NCBI GenBank assembly: GCA_964399965.1 | Contig: CAYNRX010000005.1 | Coordinates: 1 to 64,000, forward strand | Direction of reading: 5' to 3' | Origin: UBA1381 sp964399965 | GTDB taxonomy: Bacteria > Bacillota > Clostridia > UBA1381 | DNA length: 64,000 nucleotides | Position numbers and translations under genes: made by a program | The notes under the pieces: model-generated | The model's database searches: none | The model's input: only the letters and a program-made list of their open reading frames with translations | What the model was told of the DNA's origin: nothing | In this document: positions 32,561-41,508 of the stretch, piece by piece | Layout: every line of letters begins with the position of its first letter | Position numbering within the stretch: the first letter of the stretch is position 1

Positions 32561-32643
32561 TAGTCAATTGCAAAGCCCTTTCGCAATTGATTTTTTTGCT
32601 AAGGAAATAATTGTAAAACGCTGCCGCGCTTTGCAGCTATCTG
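32561..32643 (+). mobile_element. MITE-like hairpin element, copy C (short form), with flanking direct repeats
   Basis: 83 bp, beginning TAGTCAATTGC and ending GCAGCTATCTG. It is flanked on both sides by CTTGATATTT (32551-32560 and 32644-32653), a 10-bp duplication. It carries the CAATTGC/GCAATTG hairpin (32565-32589) and then, after TTTGCTAAGG, the AAATAATTGTAAAACGCTG hairpin: the two end modules of copy B with the middle missing. It lies between slt and the cytidylate kinase-like gene. Confidence 0.78.
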
Positions 32644-32677
32644 CTTGATATTTGATATTATTCCCCAGCCGTGCGTT

Positions 32678-33235
32678 TTATGTACCGCTGTAGGTCTCCT
32701 TGTAATACGCCCAGCTGTCGTTTACTTTTTTTACATAGTCCTTCGTTTCGGGAAACGGTATATCATATAGCGTTTCGCCGTCATTGGAGTATCTCTCGTC
32801 ATCAAGCCATTCGGCCACATTCCCCATGCCGCCGTTGTATGCTGCCAGGGCAGTATCTATATTCCCGTCATAGTGCTCTATGAGATACTTTAGGTAATAG
32901 CATCCCAGATCTATGTTCGTTTCCGGATCCATCAGATCTATCGATGAATAATCCATATCCCGCCGATCGCATATCCATTCAGCTGTATCGTCCGTAAGCT
33001 GCATAAGGCCGCTGGCCTTTCCCGAATGCGCGTCGGGGATAAATCTTGATTCTGTGCGTATTACCGCCATCACCAGGTATTTATCCAGCTCATGTTCCGC
33101 CGAATGTTTTTCTATAAGATCTATATAAGCGACCGGATGGGCGATATTCCGCCCGGTATTAAAGCCCAGCAATACCCCTATACCGGCAATAAGCACGGCA
33201 AGCACCGCTATCATCACCTTGATCAGCTTCCCCAA
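32678..33235 (-). CDS. Membrane-anchored lytic transglycosylase (SLT domain)
   Basis: 185 residues. An N-terminal membrane helix (VMIAVLAVLIAGIGVLLGF) anchors an extracellular SLT/GH23 domain: catalytic Glu in AVIRTESRFIPDAHSGKASGLMQL, then ALAAYNGGMGNVAEWL and ETKDYVKKVNDSWAYYK. It cleaves peptidoglycan to 1,6-anhydro-muropeptides. It starts at TTG (33235) inside the coaE 3' end, with AGGAGG 7 nt upstream. Confidence 0.9.
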   Translation of the reverse strand: MGKLIKVMIAVLAVLIAGIGVLLGFNTGRNIAHPVAYIDLIEKHSAEHELDKYLVMAVIRTESRFIPDAHSGKASGLMQLTDDTAEWICDRRDMDYSSIDLMDPETNIDLGCYYLKYLIEHYDGNIDTALAAYNGGMGNVAEWLDDERYSNDGETLYDIPFPETKDYVKKVNDSWAYYKETYSGT

Positions 33236-33846
33236 TTCATCGCCTCCTGTTCACCGAAGAATTTCCTTCTTATTCTTAAAAGAAGTCCGTCTATATCTAT
33301 ATCCTCCGCGACAGTATCATTCCTTATCACTTCATCGGAATTTTCCCGGTAAAACTGCTCCGGCTTCTGCGAGTGCAGCCGGTTTTCGGCCTCCTCACGC
33401 TTGAGAAAATCGCGCTCCATTATCCTTTGGCAGCGCACGTCAAAACTCGCCGCAACACTTACCATATAATCGAACCGTATGCCGCTGCCGATAAGTATCG
33501 CCCCATCCACAAATACCAGCGGCGAATCCTCGCGGGATATCTTTTCCTCTATCGCCTCTTTTATATATTTGCCCGTAATTTCGGTCAAATAACATAATTT
33601 TTTTGAATCGGCAAATACCGTCCGCCCCAGTTTTTTGCGGTCGAGACTGCCGTCAGGAAGAATATATCCGCTGCCGAAAGCCCTCTCGATCTCCGAAAGA
33701 CAAGGGCTTTTCGGCCTTGTGACCTCTCTTGCTTCAATATCCGCGTCTATCACCGGCAGGCCGCGTTTTCTAAGCAGGGCGGATACCGTGGATTTTCCCG
33801 CTCCGCTGCCGCCGGTGATGCCGACCACTATCTTATTTTGCATCAT
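33223..33846 (-). CDS. coaE: Dephospho-CoA kinase
   Basis: 207 residues. Last step of coenzyme A synthesis. P-loop GITGGSGAGKSTVSALL, then GLPVIDADIEAREVT and VDGAILIGSG. Starts within the last codons of polA (14-nt overlap); an ATG follows as second codon. The 3' end overlaps slt by 13 nt. Confidence 0.93.
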   Translation of the reverse strand: MMQNKIVVGITGGSGAGKSTVSALLRKRGLPVIDADIEAREVTRPKSPCLSEIERAFGSGYILPDGSLDRKKLGRTVFADSKKLCYLTEITGKYIKEAIEEKISREDSPLVFVDGAILIGSGIRFDYMVSVAASFDVRCQRIMERDFLKREEAENRLHSQKPEQFYRENSDEVIRNDTVAEDIDIDGLLLRIRRKFFGEQEAMNWGS

Positions 33847-36478
33847 ACCAGCTCTTTCCTCTTGACATATCCACTACCAGCGGCACCTTAAGCTCCATGG
33901 CATTTTCCATCTCCTCGCGCAGTATCCGCTCCACCTCCTCGGCCTCCTCCTCAAAGGCTTCGATTATCAGTTCGTCATGCACCTGCAATATCAGCCGCGA
34001 GCGGAGCTTTTCCTCCTCGAGGCGTCTGTGCACCCTTACCATCGCCAGCTTGATTATGTCGGCGGCCGTGCCCTGTATAGGCGTATTGAGTGCCACCCGT
34101 TCCCCAAACGCGCGCAGATTGTAGTTGGGCGACTTCAATTCCGGTATATAGCGCACGCGGTTCATAAGCGTCTTAACGTAACCGTCGGCCTTGGCCTGTT
34201 CCTTGATATTTTTCATATATTCTCTGACGCCGTGGTATTTTTCCAGATAGCTGTCTATATACCGCTTGGCCATCGCTACCGGTATTTTCAGATCCTGCGC
34301 CAGGCTGAACTCTCCTATGCCGTAAACAATGCCGAAATTTACCGCCTTGGCGCTGCGCCGCTGGCTGTCTGTGACCTCGTCTGCCGGAACGCCGAACACC
34401 TGCGATGCCGTCACGCGGTGGATGTCTTCGCCGGAGTTAAACGCTTCGATCATTGTATCGTCTCCTGCTATATGCGCAAGCACCCTCAGCTCTATCTGCG
34501 AATAGTCCGCATCTACCAGTATCTTCCCCTGCGGAGCGATAAACATCTTGCGCAGCTCCCTGCCCAACGCCGTCCTGGTCGGTATATTCTGCATATTCGG
34601 TTCTGTGGAGCTTATCCTTCCGGTAACGGTCACCGTCTGATTGAACACCGAATGTATCCGCCCGTCCTTCTCAGAAATAACGGCCGCCAAACCGTCGCAG
34701 TAGGTGCTCTTGAGCTTTGCCAGCTGACGGTATTCGAGTACCTCGTCGATTATGGGATGCTCTCCCCGGAGCTTTTCCAGCACTTCCGCACTCGTTGAAT
34801 AGCCGCGCTGGTTCCGGCGGCCAGCTTTCATGCCCAGCTTATCGAACAGTATCTCTCCCAGCTGCTTGGGGGAATTTATGTTGAACTCCTCCCCGGCCGA
34901 ATCGTATATCTCCTTCGTAAGTCCTTCTATCTTCCCGGTCAGGTATTCCCCGAACTGCGACAGCTGTTGTTTGTCTATCAAAAATCCATCCAGCTGCATA
35001 TCGGCCAGCACCTGTATAAGCGGCAGCTCTATCTTCCTGTAAAGCTCCTCCTGCTCAAACTCCCTAAGGCTCCCCGCAAGAGCGTCCCTCAGCTGTATCA
35101 GCACGGCGGCGCGTTCGCCGAAAAACTCCGCCGCCCCGGCTCCATCCTCCGGCTCCTCCTCCAAAAGCGTCATCTGCTCCTGGGTACCGCTTAAAAATTC
35201 CTCCTCGCTCTGCATATCCCGTCCCAGATACTCCCCGGCCAGATCCTCTATCGCCGAAGCTCCCTTGGCCGGGTTTGCCAGATACGACATGATGGCTACA
35301 TCATCGGTTACAGGGCTTATGCGGCATTTACCGGCCAGCTTCACAAGAGCGTCCTTGCAGTCAAAAACGATCTTGCCCACCGTTTCATCCTCCAGAAGCG
35401 GCTTTAGGGCGCGTATGATATCCTCCTCGTCCATGCCCGAAAGATACCAGCTCTTCTTGCCGTTGGAGACAGCCGCCCAAAGGAGCCTTCCGGCGGAAAA
35501 TTTCAAAAGGCTGGATACCTCGCCGGAAAATTCCAGCTTTAAAAATTCCTCGGGGCTTGATACGGTCTTAGTCTCTGCCCGGGGAGCCTCCGCCGTCTTT
35601 TCGCCGGAGAAATCAAGCCGCTTGAGGACCGAATTTAGCTCCAGCCGCTTAAGCTCGCTGTAGAGCTTTTCACTGTATTTGAAGCCGTCAAAGGCGCACT
35701 TGCTAAAATCAAGCTCTAACGGAACATCACGGACTATAGTCGCCAGCTCCTTGCTCATGAACGCCGACTCTCTTCCCTCGGTAAGCCTTTTGAGCATTAC
35801 GCCCTTGACCGGGGCTTCTTCTATATTATCGTAGATATTTTCTATGCTTCCCATGGCTGCTATCAGCTTCACAGCCGTCTTTTCGCCTATGCCGCTGACG
35901 CCGGGAATATTGTCAGACTGATCTCCCATGAGAGCCTTCACATCGATAAACTCCCGGGGCGTTACCCCGTATTTCTCTAAAACGGCCTTGTCATCGTAAA
36001 CCGTAGTGGTGGTCGTCCCCATGCGGCTGACGGTCAGTATCACACGCGTCTTATCCGACGCCAGCTGCAGGTCGTCCTTATCCCCGGTAGCGATCATGCA
36101 GTCGATACCGTTTTCCTCACACAATTTCGAAACCGTGCCGATGATATCGTCCGCCTCAAAGCCCTCCTTTTCCAGGAGTGTTACTCCCATCAGCGAAAGC
36201 AGCTCCTTTGCCAACGGCAGCTGTACCGCCAGATCCTGCGGCATGGGCTTTCTCTGCGCCTTATACTGGTCATACATCTTATGCCGGAACGTGGGTGCCT
36301 TTAAATCGAACGCCGCACAGAGCATATCCGGCTCCTCGTCATTTATGAGCTTTATCAGTATATTTATGAACCCGTATATCGCATTGGTCGGCGTGCCGTC
36401 CCGCGCACTTAAGGGACGTATCCCATAATAGGCTCTGTTTATTATACTGTTTGCATCTAAGATCAATAGCTTTGCCAT
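33833..36478 (-). CDS. polA: DNA polymerase I
   Basis: 881 residues. Order: 5'-nuclease (about 1-290; DANSIINRAYYG, GDKDDLQL, ALMGDQSDNIPGV), an inactive-looking 3'-5' exonuclease domain (about 305-465) and the polymerase (about 500-881; DADYSQIELRVLAHI motif A, RRSAKAVNFGIVYG O-helix, LQVHDELIIEA motif C). The exonuclease domain lacks the DTE metal motif, so proofreading is probably absent, as in Bacillus and Taq enzymes. Repair and Okazaki fragment processing. Lies 9 nt after ung. Confidence 0.96.
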   Translation of the reverse strand: MAKLLILDANSIINRAYYGIRPLSARDGTPTNAIYGFINILIKLINDEEPDMLCAAFDLKAPTFRHKMYDQYKAQRKPMPQDLAVQLPLAKELLSLMGVTLLEKEGFEADDIIGTVSKLCEENGIDCMIATGDKDDLQLASDKTRVILTVSRMGTTTTTVYDDKAVLEKYGVTPREFIDVKALMGDQSDNIPGVSGIGEKTAVKLIAAMGSIENIYDNIEEAPVKGVMLKRLTEGRESAFMSKELATIVRDVPLELDFSKCAFDGFKYSEKLYSELKRLELNSVLKRLDFSGEKTAEAPRAETKTVSSPEEFLKLEFSGEVSSLLKFSAGRLLWAAVSNGKKSWYLSGMDEEDIIRALKPLLEDETVGKIVFDCKDALVKLAGKCRISPVTDDVAIMSYLANPAKGASAIEDLAGEYLGRDMQSEEEFLSGTQEQMTLLEEEPEDGAGAAEFFGERAAVLIQLRDALAGSLREFEQEELYRKIELPLIQVLADMQLDGFLIDKQQLSQFGEYLTGKIEGLTKEIYDSAGEEFNINSPKQLGEILFDKLGMKAGRRNQRGYSTSAEVLEKLRGEHPIIDEVLEYRQLAKLKSTYCDGLAAVISEKDGRIHSVFNQTVTVTGRISSTEPNMQNIPTRTALGRELRKMFIAPQGKILVDADYSQIELRVLAHIAGDDTMIEAFNSGEDIHRVTASQVFGVPADEVTDSQRRSAKAVNFGIVYGIGEFSLAQDLKIPVAMAKRYIDSYLEKYHGVREYMKNIKEQAKADGYVKTLMNRVRYIPELKSPNYNLRAFGERVALNTPIQGTAADIIKLAMVRVHRRLEEEKLRSRLILQVHDELIIEAFEEEAEEVERILREEMENAMELKVPLVVDMSRGKSWYDAK

Positions 36479-36487
36479 ATCCTGCTC

Positions 36488-37180
36488 CTATATATTTTCG
36501 ATCTGCCAGTCTATCGGCTCCTTGCCGAACCGCTCCAGCAGCTCGTTCGTTTTCCTGAAATGCCCGCAGCCGAAAAATCCCCGCGAGGCGGACAGCGGAC
36601 TTGGGTGCGCCGTCGTCAACACGCGCTGCCGGGGATTGGTAATGAGGGACGTTTTCTGCCGCGCATTATTGCCCCACAAAAGATACACCACCAGATCGTC
36701 CTTCTCGTTCAGAAGCTCTATTATGCGGTCTGTAAATATCTCCCAGCCCTTGTTGCGATGGGAATTAGCCTCTCCCCCGCGCACTGTGAGAGCCGTGTTC
36801 AAAAGCAGCACTCCCTGACGCGCCCACTTTTCCAGATAGCCGTTATTTGGTATGTAGCAGCCCAGCTCACTGTTAAGCTCCTTATAGATATTCACCAGCG
36901 ACGGCGGCGCCGGGACGCCCTTCTGCACCGAAAATGCCAGGCCGTGCGCCTGGTTTTCACCATGGTAGGGATCCTGCCCCAGTATCACGACCTTTGTATC
37001 CTTATAGGACGTCCATTTGAGAGCGTTGAATATATCGTACATATCGGGATGCACCACGTGCGAGGAATATTCCTTTTTGAGGAATCCCCGCAGCTTAAGG
37101 TAATATTCCTTTTTAAACTCGTCCTTTAATATCTCGTCCCAGTCGTTTCCCAGCTCGACCACAAAAAACGCCTCCGTCAT
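36488..37180 (-). CDS. ung: Uracil-DNA glycosylase
   Basis: 230 residues from the ATG at 37180 (CGGGAGCGGG upstream); a TTG 9 codons earlier is possible. Excises uracil from DNA. Signatures: VILGQDPYHGENQAHGLAFSV (catalytic Asp), LLLNTALTVR, LLWGNNARQK and TTAHPSPLSASRGFFG (His). First gene of the leftward polA operon, in keeping with a base-excision repair pairing. Confidence 0.96.
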   Translation of the reverse strand: MTEAFFVVELGNDWDEILKDEFKKEYYLKLRGFLKKEYSSHVVHPDMYDIFNALKWTSYKDTKVVILGQDPYHGENQAHGLAFSVQKGVPAPPSLVNIYKELNSELGCYIPNNGYLEKWARQGVLLLNTALTVRGGEANSHRNKGWEIFTDRIIELLNEKDDLVVYLLWGNNARQKTSLITNPRQRVLTTAHPSPLSASRGFFGCGHFRKTNELLERFGKEPIDWQIENI

Positions 37181-37494
37181 CCCGCTCCCGCTCTTCGGCC
37201 GGAGCAAAAATATAGTTATTTTATTATATTATACAACATTACGCGAAAAAAAGCAAACATTTTTAAAAAAATATACTTTCTTAAAAAAGAAAACGAGAAA
37301 ACACCTGTATATTGCGTAGCTATGGACAATTCTCCACAATATACAGATATCGCTTTCATTGTCGCCGATCGCGCGGCAGCAGGATCGCGGCCACTTCATC
37401 TGCTATTTGCCATAGGTATTTGTAAGATATTTCCCATGCCGATATAGCGCAAAGATTTTTTTGCCGAATATAAACGTTTTTTTCCTTTTTCCCC

Positions 37495-37523
37495 TTGCAA
37501 AACCACCGAAAAAGTATTATAAT
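37495..37523 (+). promoter_or_regulatory. Sigma-A promoter of pta-ackA
   Basis: TTGCAA, 17-bp spacer, TATAAT. Confidence 0.82.
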
Positions 37524-37534
37524 ATCTTTAAGCG

Positions 37535-37557
37535 GCGGCCTCCTCAGAGGAGGCCGC
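37535..37557 (+). promoter_or_regulatory. Perfect 11-bp inverted repeat in the pta leader
   Basis: GCGGCCTCCTC, one base, GAGGAGGCCGC, beginning about 5 nt past the expected transcription start. As RNA it is a very stable 5' hairpin; as DNA it is a 23-bp operator-like palindrome. No T-run, so not a terminator. Confidence 0.6.
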
Positions 37558-37591
37558 AGGATCAAAAACAAAACAAAAGGAGACTGAAACA

Positions 37592-38596
37592 ATGAGCGCT
37601 TTTATTGAATCAATCAAAGCCAGAGCAAAAAAAGACGTCAAGACGATAGTCCTTGCCGAGGGCGAAGAGCTGCGCACCGTAAAGGCAGCCGAGATCGTTT
37701 TGAGGGAAGGCTACGCCAACGTTATCCTTATCGGTAACCCCGACAAGATAAATGCGATGGCCGCAGCGGAAAACATCAACATAGCAGGCGTCCCCATCAT
37801 CGACCCCAACACCTCGGAAAAGACCAGCGGCTATGCCGAAACGTTCTATGAGCTGAGAAAGAAAAAGGGCGTAACTCCCGATCAGGCGGCCGAGACCGTT
37901 AAAAACCCGCTCTATTTCGGCGTTATGATGGTAAAATCCGGCGATGCTGACGGAATGGTAGCAGGCGCTGTCAATTTCTCGGCCAATGTTATTCGTCCCT
38001 CGCTGCAGATATTAAAGACTGCTCCGGGCACTAAGCTCGTTTCAGCGTTCTTTATCATGAACGTTCCCGACTGCGAATACGGCGAGAACGGCACCTTCAT
38101 ATTCGCCGACTCCGGCCTTAACGAGGATCCGGATGCAGACAGCATTTCCGAGATCGCCATCTCCTCTGCCGAGACCTTCAAGACTCTTATCCAGGCTGAG
38201 CCTAAGGTAGCGATGCTTTCCTATTCCACCTACGGCAGTGCCAAGAGCGCATTGGTGGACAAGATGCAGGAAGCAACAAGGCTGGCCAAGGAAAAACGCC
38301 CCGACATCCTTTTGGACGGAGAGCTGCAGTTTGACGCGGCCGTTGTGGAGAGCGTGGGCAAGCAGAAGGCTCCCGGCTCACCGGTAGCCGGCCAGGCAAA
38401 CGTGCTCATCTTCCCCAACCTTGACGCAGGAAACATCGGCTATAAGCTCGTCCAGCGTCTGGCCAAGGCCGAGGCCTACGGTCCTATACTCCAGGGTATA
38501 GCAAAGCCCGTAAACGATCTTTCCAGAGGCTGTGTAGCCGAGGATATCGCAGGCGTTGTCGCCATCACCGCCGTTCAGGCGCAGAATCAGAAATAA
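37592..38596 (+). CDS. pta: Phosphate acetyltransferase
   Basis: 334 residues, the short Pta form. Interconverts acetyl-CoA and acetyl phosphate. Typical: IVLAEGEELRTVKAAE, GDADGMVAGAVNFSANVIRPSLQI, DCEYGENGTFIFADSGLNEDP, GELQFDAAVV and NVLIFPNLDAGNIGYKLVQR. AGGAGACTGAAACA precedes the ATG. It forms an operon with ackA, 49 nt downstream: the ATP-yielding acetate branch of fermentation. Confidence 0.96.
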   Translation: MSAFIESIKARAKKDVKTIVLAEGEELRTVKAAEIVLREGYANVILIGNPDKINAMAAAENINIAGVPIIDPNTSEKTSGYAETFYELRKKKGVTPDQAAETVKNPLYFGVMMVKSGDADGMVAGAVNFSANVIRPSLQILKTAPGTKLVSAFFIMNVPDCEYGENGTFIFADSGLNEDPDADSISEIAISSAETFKTLIQAEPKVAMLSYSTYGSAKSALVDKMQEATRLAKEKRPDILLDGELQFDAAVVESVGKQKAPGSPVAGQANVLIFPNLDAGNIGYKLVQRLAKAEAYGPILQGIAKPVNDLSRGCVAEDIAGVVAITAVQAQNQK

Positions 38597-38645
38597 GCTG
38601 CCACCATATAAGCAGCCTATATAAAACAGAAAGGAAACTACCGCA

Positions 38646-39842
38646 ATGAAAATATTAGTTATCAACGCCGGCAGCTCCAGCCTTAAATACCAGCTTATCG
38701 ACACGGAAAAGGGCGAAGCTCTGGCCAAGGGCCTGTGCGAAAGGATCGGCATAGACGGCTCCAACCTCCAGCACACGAACGTGGAAAAGGATTCTAAAAC
38801 AAAGATAGAAAAGCCGATGAAGGATCACGCCGATGCTATCCGCATGGTGGTTGACGCCCTTGTGGATCCCGAAATAGGCGTTATTTCCTCCATGGACGAG
38901 ATAAACGCCGTTGGCCACAGGGTAGTACACGGCGCGGAGGAGTTTGCCGACTCCTGCATAATCACCGAGGCTGTTATGAAGGCTCTGGAAAAGTGCACGC
39001 CGCTGGCACCCCTGCACAATCCGCCCAACATCACCGGTATAGAGGCTTGCAGCAAGATAATGCCGGATGTTCCCCAGGTAGGCGTATTTGACACCGCCTT
39101 CCACCAGACAATGCCCAAGATGGCGTTTATGTACGCCCTTCCCTACGAATATTACGAGAAGTACGGCATAAGAAAATACGGCTTCCACGGCACCAGCCAC
39201 AAATACGTATCAATGAAGGCTGCCGAAATGCTCGGCAAGCCCATAGAGGAGCTGAAAATAATCACCTGCCATCTCGGCAACGGTTCCTCAGTAACAGCCG
39301 TTGACCACGGCAAATCGGTCGATACCTCCATGGGATTCACACCGCTCGACGGCCTGCCGATGGGTACCAGAACAGGCTCCATGGATCCGGCCGTTGTTAC
39401 CTACCTCATTGACCAGGGCATGAGCTCTGATGAGGTGAACGCGCTGATGAATAAGAAATCCGGCGTGCTGGGCGTTTCCGGCGTGTCCTCCGATTTCCGC
39501 GACCTTCTGGAGGCGGCTGATAACGGGAACGAAAGAGCCGCGCTGGCGATGGATATGTTTACATACAGCGTAAAGAAGCTCATCGGCGCCTATGCCGCAG
39601 CTATGGGCGGCGTTGACGCTGTCGTATTCACCGCAGGCGTAGGTGAGAACAACGGCTATACGCGCGCGGAAGCCGTTAAGGGCTTGGAATTTATGGGGAT
39701 CAAGATAGACCCCGAAGCCAACGATTCCCGCGGCCTAAAGGATATCTCCGCTCCTGACGCTACCGTCAAGACGCTCGTTATCCCTACCAACGAGGAATTG
39801 ATGATCGCTATCGACACCCAAAGGCTTGTTGAGGGCAAATAA
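38646..39842 (+). CDS. ackA: Acetate kinase
   Basis: 398 residues. Makes ATP and acetate from acetyl phosphate. ASKHA fold motifs: ILVINAGSSSLKYQL, GHRVVHGAEEF, YGFHGTSHKYVS, CHLGNGSSV, MGTRTGSMDP (active-site Arg/Asp) and FTAGVGENN. Ends just before a strong terminator. Confidence 0.97.
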   Translation: MKILVINAGSSSLKYQLIDTEKGEALAKGLCERIGIDGSNLQHTNVEKDSKTKIEKPMKDHADAIRMVVDALVDPEIGVISSMDEINAVGHRVVHGAEEFADSCIITEAVMKALEKCTPLAPLHNPPNITGIEACSKIMPDVPQVGVFDTAFHQTMPKMAFMYALPYEYYEKYGIRKYGFHGTSHKYVSMKAAEMLGKPIEELKIITCHLGNGSSVTAVDHGKSVDTSMGFTPLDGLPMGTRTGSMDPAVVTYLIDQGMSSDEVNALMNKKSGVLGVSGVSSDFRDLLEAADNGNERAALAMDMFTYSVKKLIGAYAAAMGGVDAVVFTAGVGENNGYTRAEAVKGLEFMGIKIDPEANDSRGLKDISAPDATVKTLVIPTNEELMIAIDTQRLVEGK

Positions 39843-39905
39843 GCTCCTACAGCGGCTTTACGCCCGCCTGAGCTGTAGACGTCAAATATATTCAGAATAA
39901 AAATA

Positions 39906-39954
39906 AACCGTCCGCTATATCCGCTCTATACTGCGGTATATCGGACGGTTTTTT
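39906..39954. terminator. Bidirectional terminator between ackA and the MFS gene
   Basis: AACCGTCCGCTATA pairs with TATCGGACGGTT, then TTTTTT on the plus strand. The outer stem resembles the CCGCCTGTAT family. Confidence 0.85.
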
Positions 39955-39958
39955 CACG

Positions 39959-41122
39959 TCAATTTTTCTGCCGTCTTAGGATAAGCAGAACGATCAGCAT
40001 GGCTGCCGGGAACAGAGCCGCCGCTCCGAAGCCGGCTTTCATGCTTCCGGCCGCGCTGGAAACAAGACCGGCTGCTGTCGGTCCGCCCATACAGCCCAAG
40101 TCGCCCGCCAGAGCCAGGAGAGCAAACATCGATGCTCCCACTCCCGGGAACCTTGCAGCCGCCATGGAAAACGTCCCCGGCCACAATATCCCCACCGACA
40201 GCCCGCACAAGGCGCACGCTGCCAGCGACAATACCGCATTCTGCGATAACGCTGCCGTTATGTACGATGCTATACACAAAAGACTGCTGAGGGCGATAAA
40301 CTTCTTTATCGATACCCTATCGCTAAGTATCGGGTATATCACGCGCGCAGTTCCCATCAGCACCGCAAACATACACGGTCCGGCCAGGTCGCCTACGGCT
40401 TTTTCCACGCCAAGAGCCGTTTCCGCAAACGATGACGCCCACTGGCTCATGGCCTGCTCCGATGCTCCCGAACAGAACATCAACGCCATGAACAGGAAAA
40501 ACACTCCCAGGCCTGTGCTGAGCTTTTCTCCTTTTTCTTCGGCGGCTATCGGATACAGCGGCACTTTCAGGAAATAAATGGCATTCGCCAGCGGTATTAT
40601 AGCCCATATGCCCGACAGTATCCGCCAGTCGTCCATGCCAAAAACGGCAAAAAACGCAGTGGATATCAATACCACCGCCACGTGCCCCCAGCAATAGAAC
40701 GAATGCAGAAGGCTCATGGCGGCCGATTTTTTATCGGTCGGGCACGCTTCCACTATCGGGCTTATCAGCACCTCGATAAGGCCTCCGCCCACAGCGTACA
40801 ATCCCACAGAAATAAATATGCCAAACAGCGGCTCCGGCATGATGTCGGGCAAAAATCCCAGTCCCGAGATCCCCATCGCCGCGCACAGATGCGCCGTAAC
40901 CGCCGCCGCCCGGCAGTTTACACGGTCGATGAATTTCGCCGCCAAAAGATCCACCGCAAACTGTATGCCGAAGTTGAACGTGACCAAAAGCGTTATCTTA
41001 TCAAGCGATATACCATACACCACGGAAAACATAACAAACAAAAGCGGCGCAAAATTATTTACTATGGCCTGCGTTATGTAACCGAAATAGCTTGCACATA
41101 TCGTATGCTTGTAGCTTTTCAC
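39959..41122 (-). CDS. Major facilitator superfamily permease
   Basis: 387 residues from GTG (41122), with GGGGAGGA 6 nt upstream; an ATG 51 codons earlier has no support. Twelve hydrophobic segments. The N-terminus (YKHTICASYFGYITQAIVNNFAPLLF) and FLKVPLYP loop place it among MFS proteins of the FucP/sugar-like or YfkF-like type, without a recognisable substrate motif. Alone on its strand between the ackA terminator and the DnaA-box region. Confidence 0.85.
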   Translation of the reverse strand: MKSYKHTICASYFGYITQAIVNNFAPLLFVMFSVVYGISLDKITLLVTFNFGIQFAVDLLAAKFIDRVNCRAAAVTAHLCAAMGISGLGFLPDIMPEPLFGIFISVGLYAVGGGLIEVLISPIVEACPTDKKSAAMSLLHSFYCWGHVAVVLISTAFFAVFGMDDWRILSGIWAIIPLANAIYFLKVPLYPIAAEEKGEKLSTGLGVFFLFMALMFCSGASEQAMSQWASSFAETALGVEKAVGDLAGPCMFAVLMGTARVIYPILSDRVSIKKFIALSSLLCIASYITAALSQNAVLSLAACALCGLSVGILWPGTFSMAAARFPGVGASMFALLALAGDLGCMGGPTAAGLVSSAAGSMKAGFGAAALFPAAMLIVLLILRRQKN

Positions 41123-41362
41123 AATGTATCCTCCCCAAAAAACCAAATTACACTTATTATACTCTATAGGGAGAAAAAAAGCAATAAATTTTTCATAAAA
41201 TTTTCCCAAACGGCCACCAGCCCCATAACCGTGCCATAAGCCGCAAATGAGATACCTATCCTCTCCCTTCCCCACTCCCCGGATTTTAGTGTCACCTTTG
41301 CAAGCGTTTTAGATTTACATAACAACAATTTTACAAATGTTACAATAATATTGCAATCCACG

Positions 41363-41469
41363 CTATCCACACACTTATCCACGTGATTTTCTGTAAAAAA
41401 CACGTAAAATAAAGGGTTTTCCACACATTTACCAACAGGTGTGGATAATTTTAGGAAGGATTATCCACT
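41363..41469. other. Cluster of DnaA boxes (origin-like region)
   Basis: Consensus TTATCCACA occurs as CTATCCACA (41363-41371), TTATCCACG (41375-41383), TTTTCCACA (41417-41425), a perfect box on the minus strand (41440-41448) and TTATCCACT (41461-41469). A weaker TTTTACACG follows nearby. The flanking 41285-41358 is AT-rich; 41478-41511 holds a 10-bp inverted repeat GTTTACATAA/TTATGTAAAC. The rest of 41123-41559 holds no convincing gene. Confidence 0.6.
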
Positions 41470-41508
41470 TTTTACACGTTTACATAAAACTTTTATTGGA
41501 ATTATGTA

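Larger units (their letters stand above)
37181..37591. other. Intergenic region between divergent ung and pta
   Basis: 410 bp. AT-rich near ung, an inverted repeat CTGTATATTG/CAATATACAG at 37305-37346, a GC-richer patch about 37360-37445 with no supportable ORF on either strand, then the pta promoter and leader palindrome. No ung promoter stands out. Confidence 0.5.

Noticed and set aside
37356..37592. 78-codon leftward frame upstream of pta
   Set aside because: It reads through the pta promoter and leader palindrome and has no ribosome site.
41164..41424. 86-codon leftward frame across the DnaA-box region
   Set aside because: It starts at GTG without a ribosome site, runs through the box cluster and lacks any recognisable motif; composition changes half way.
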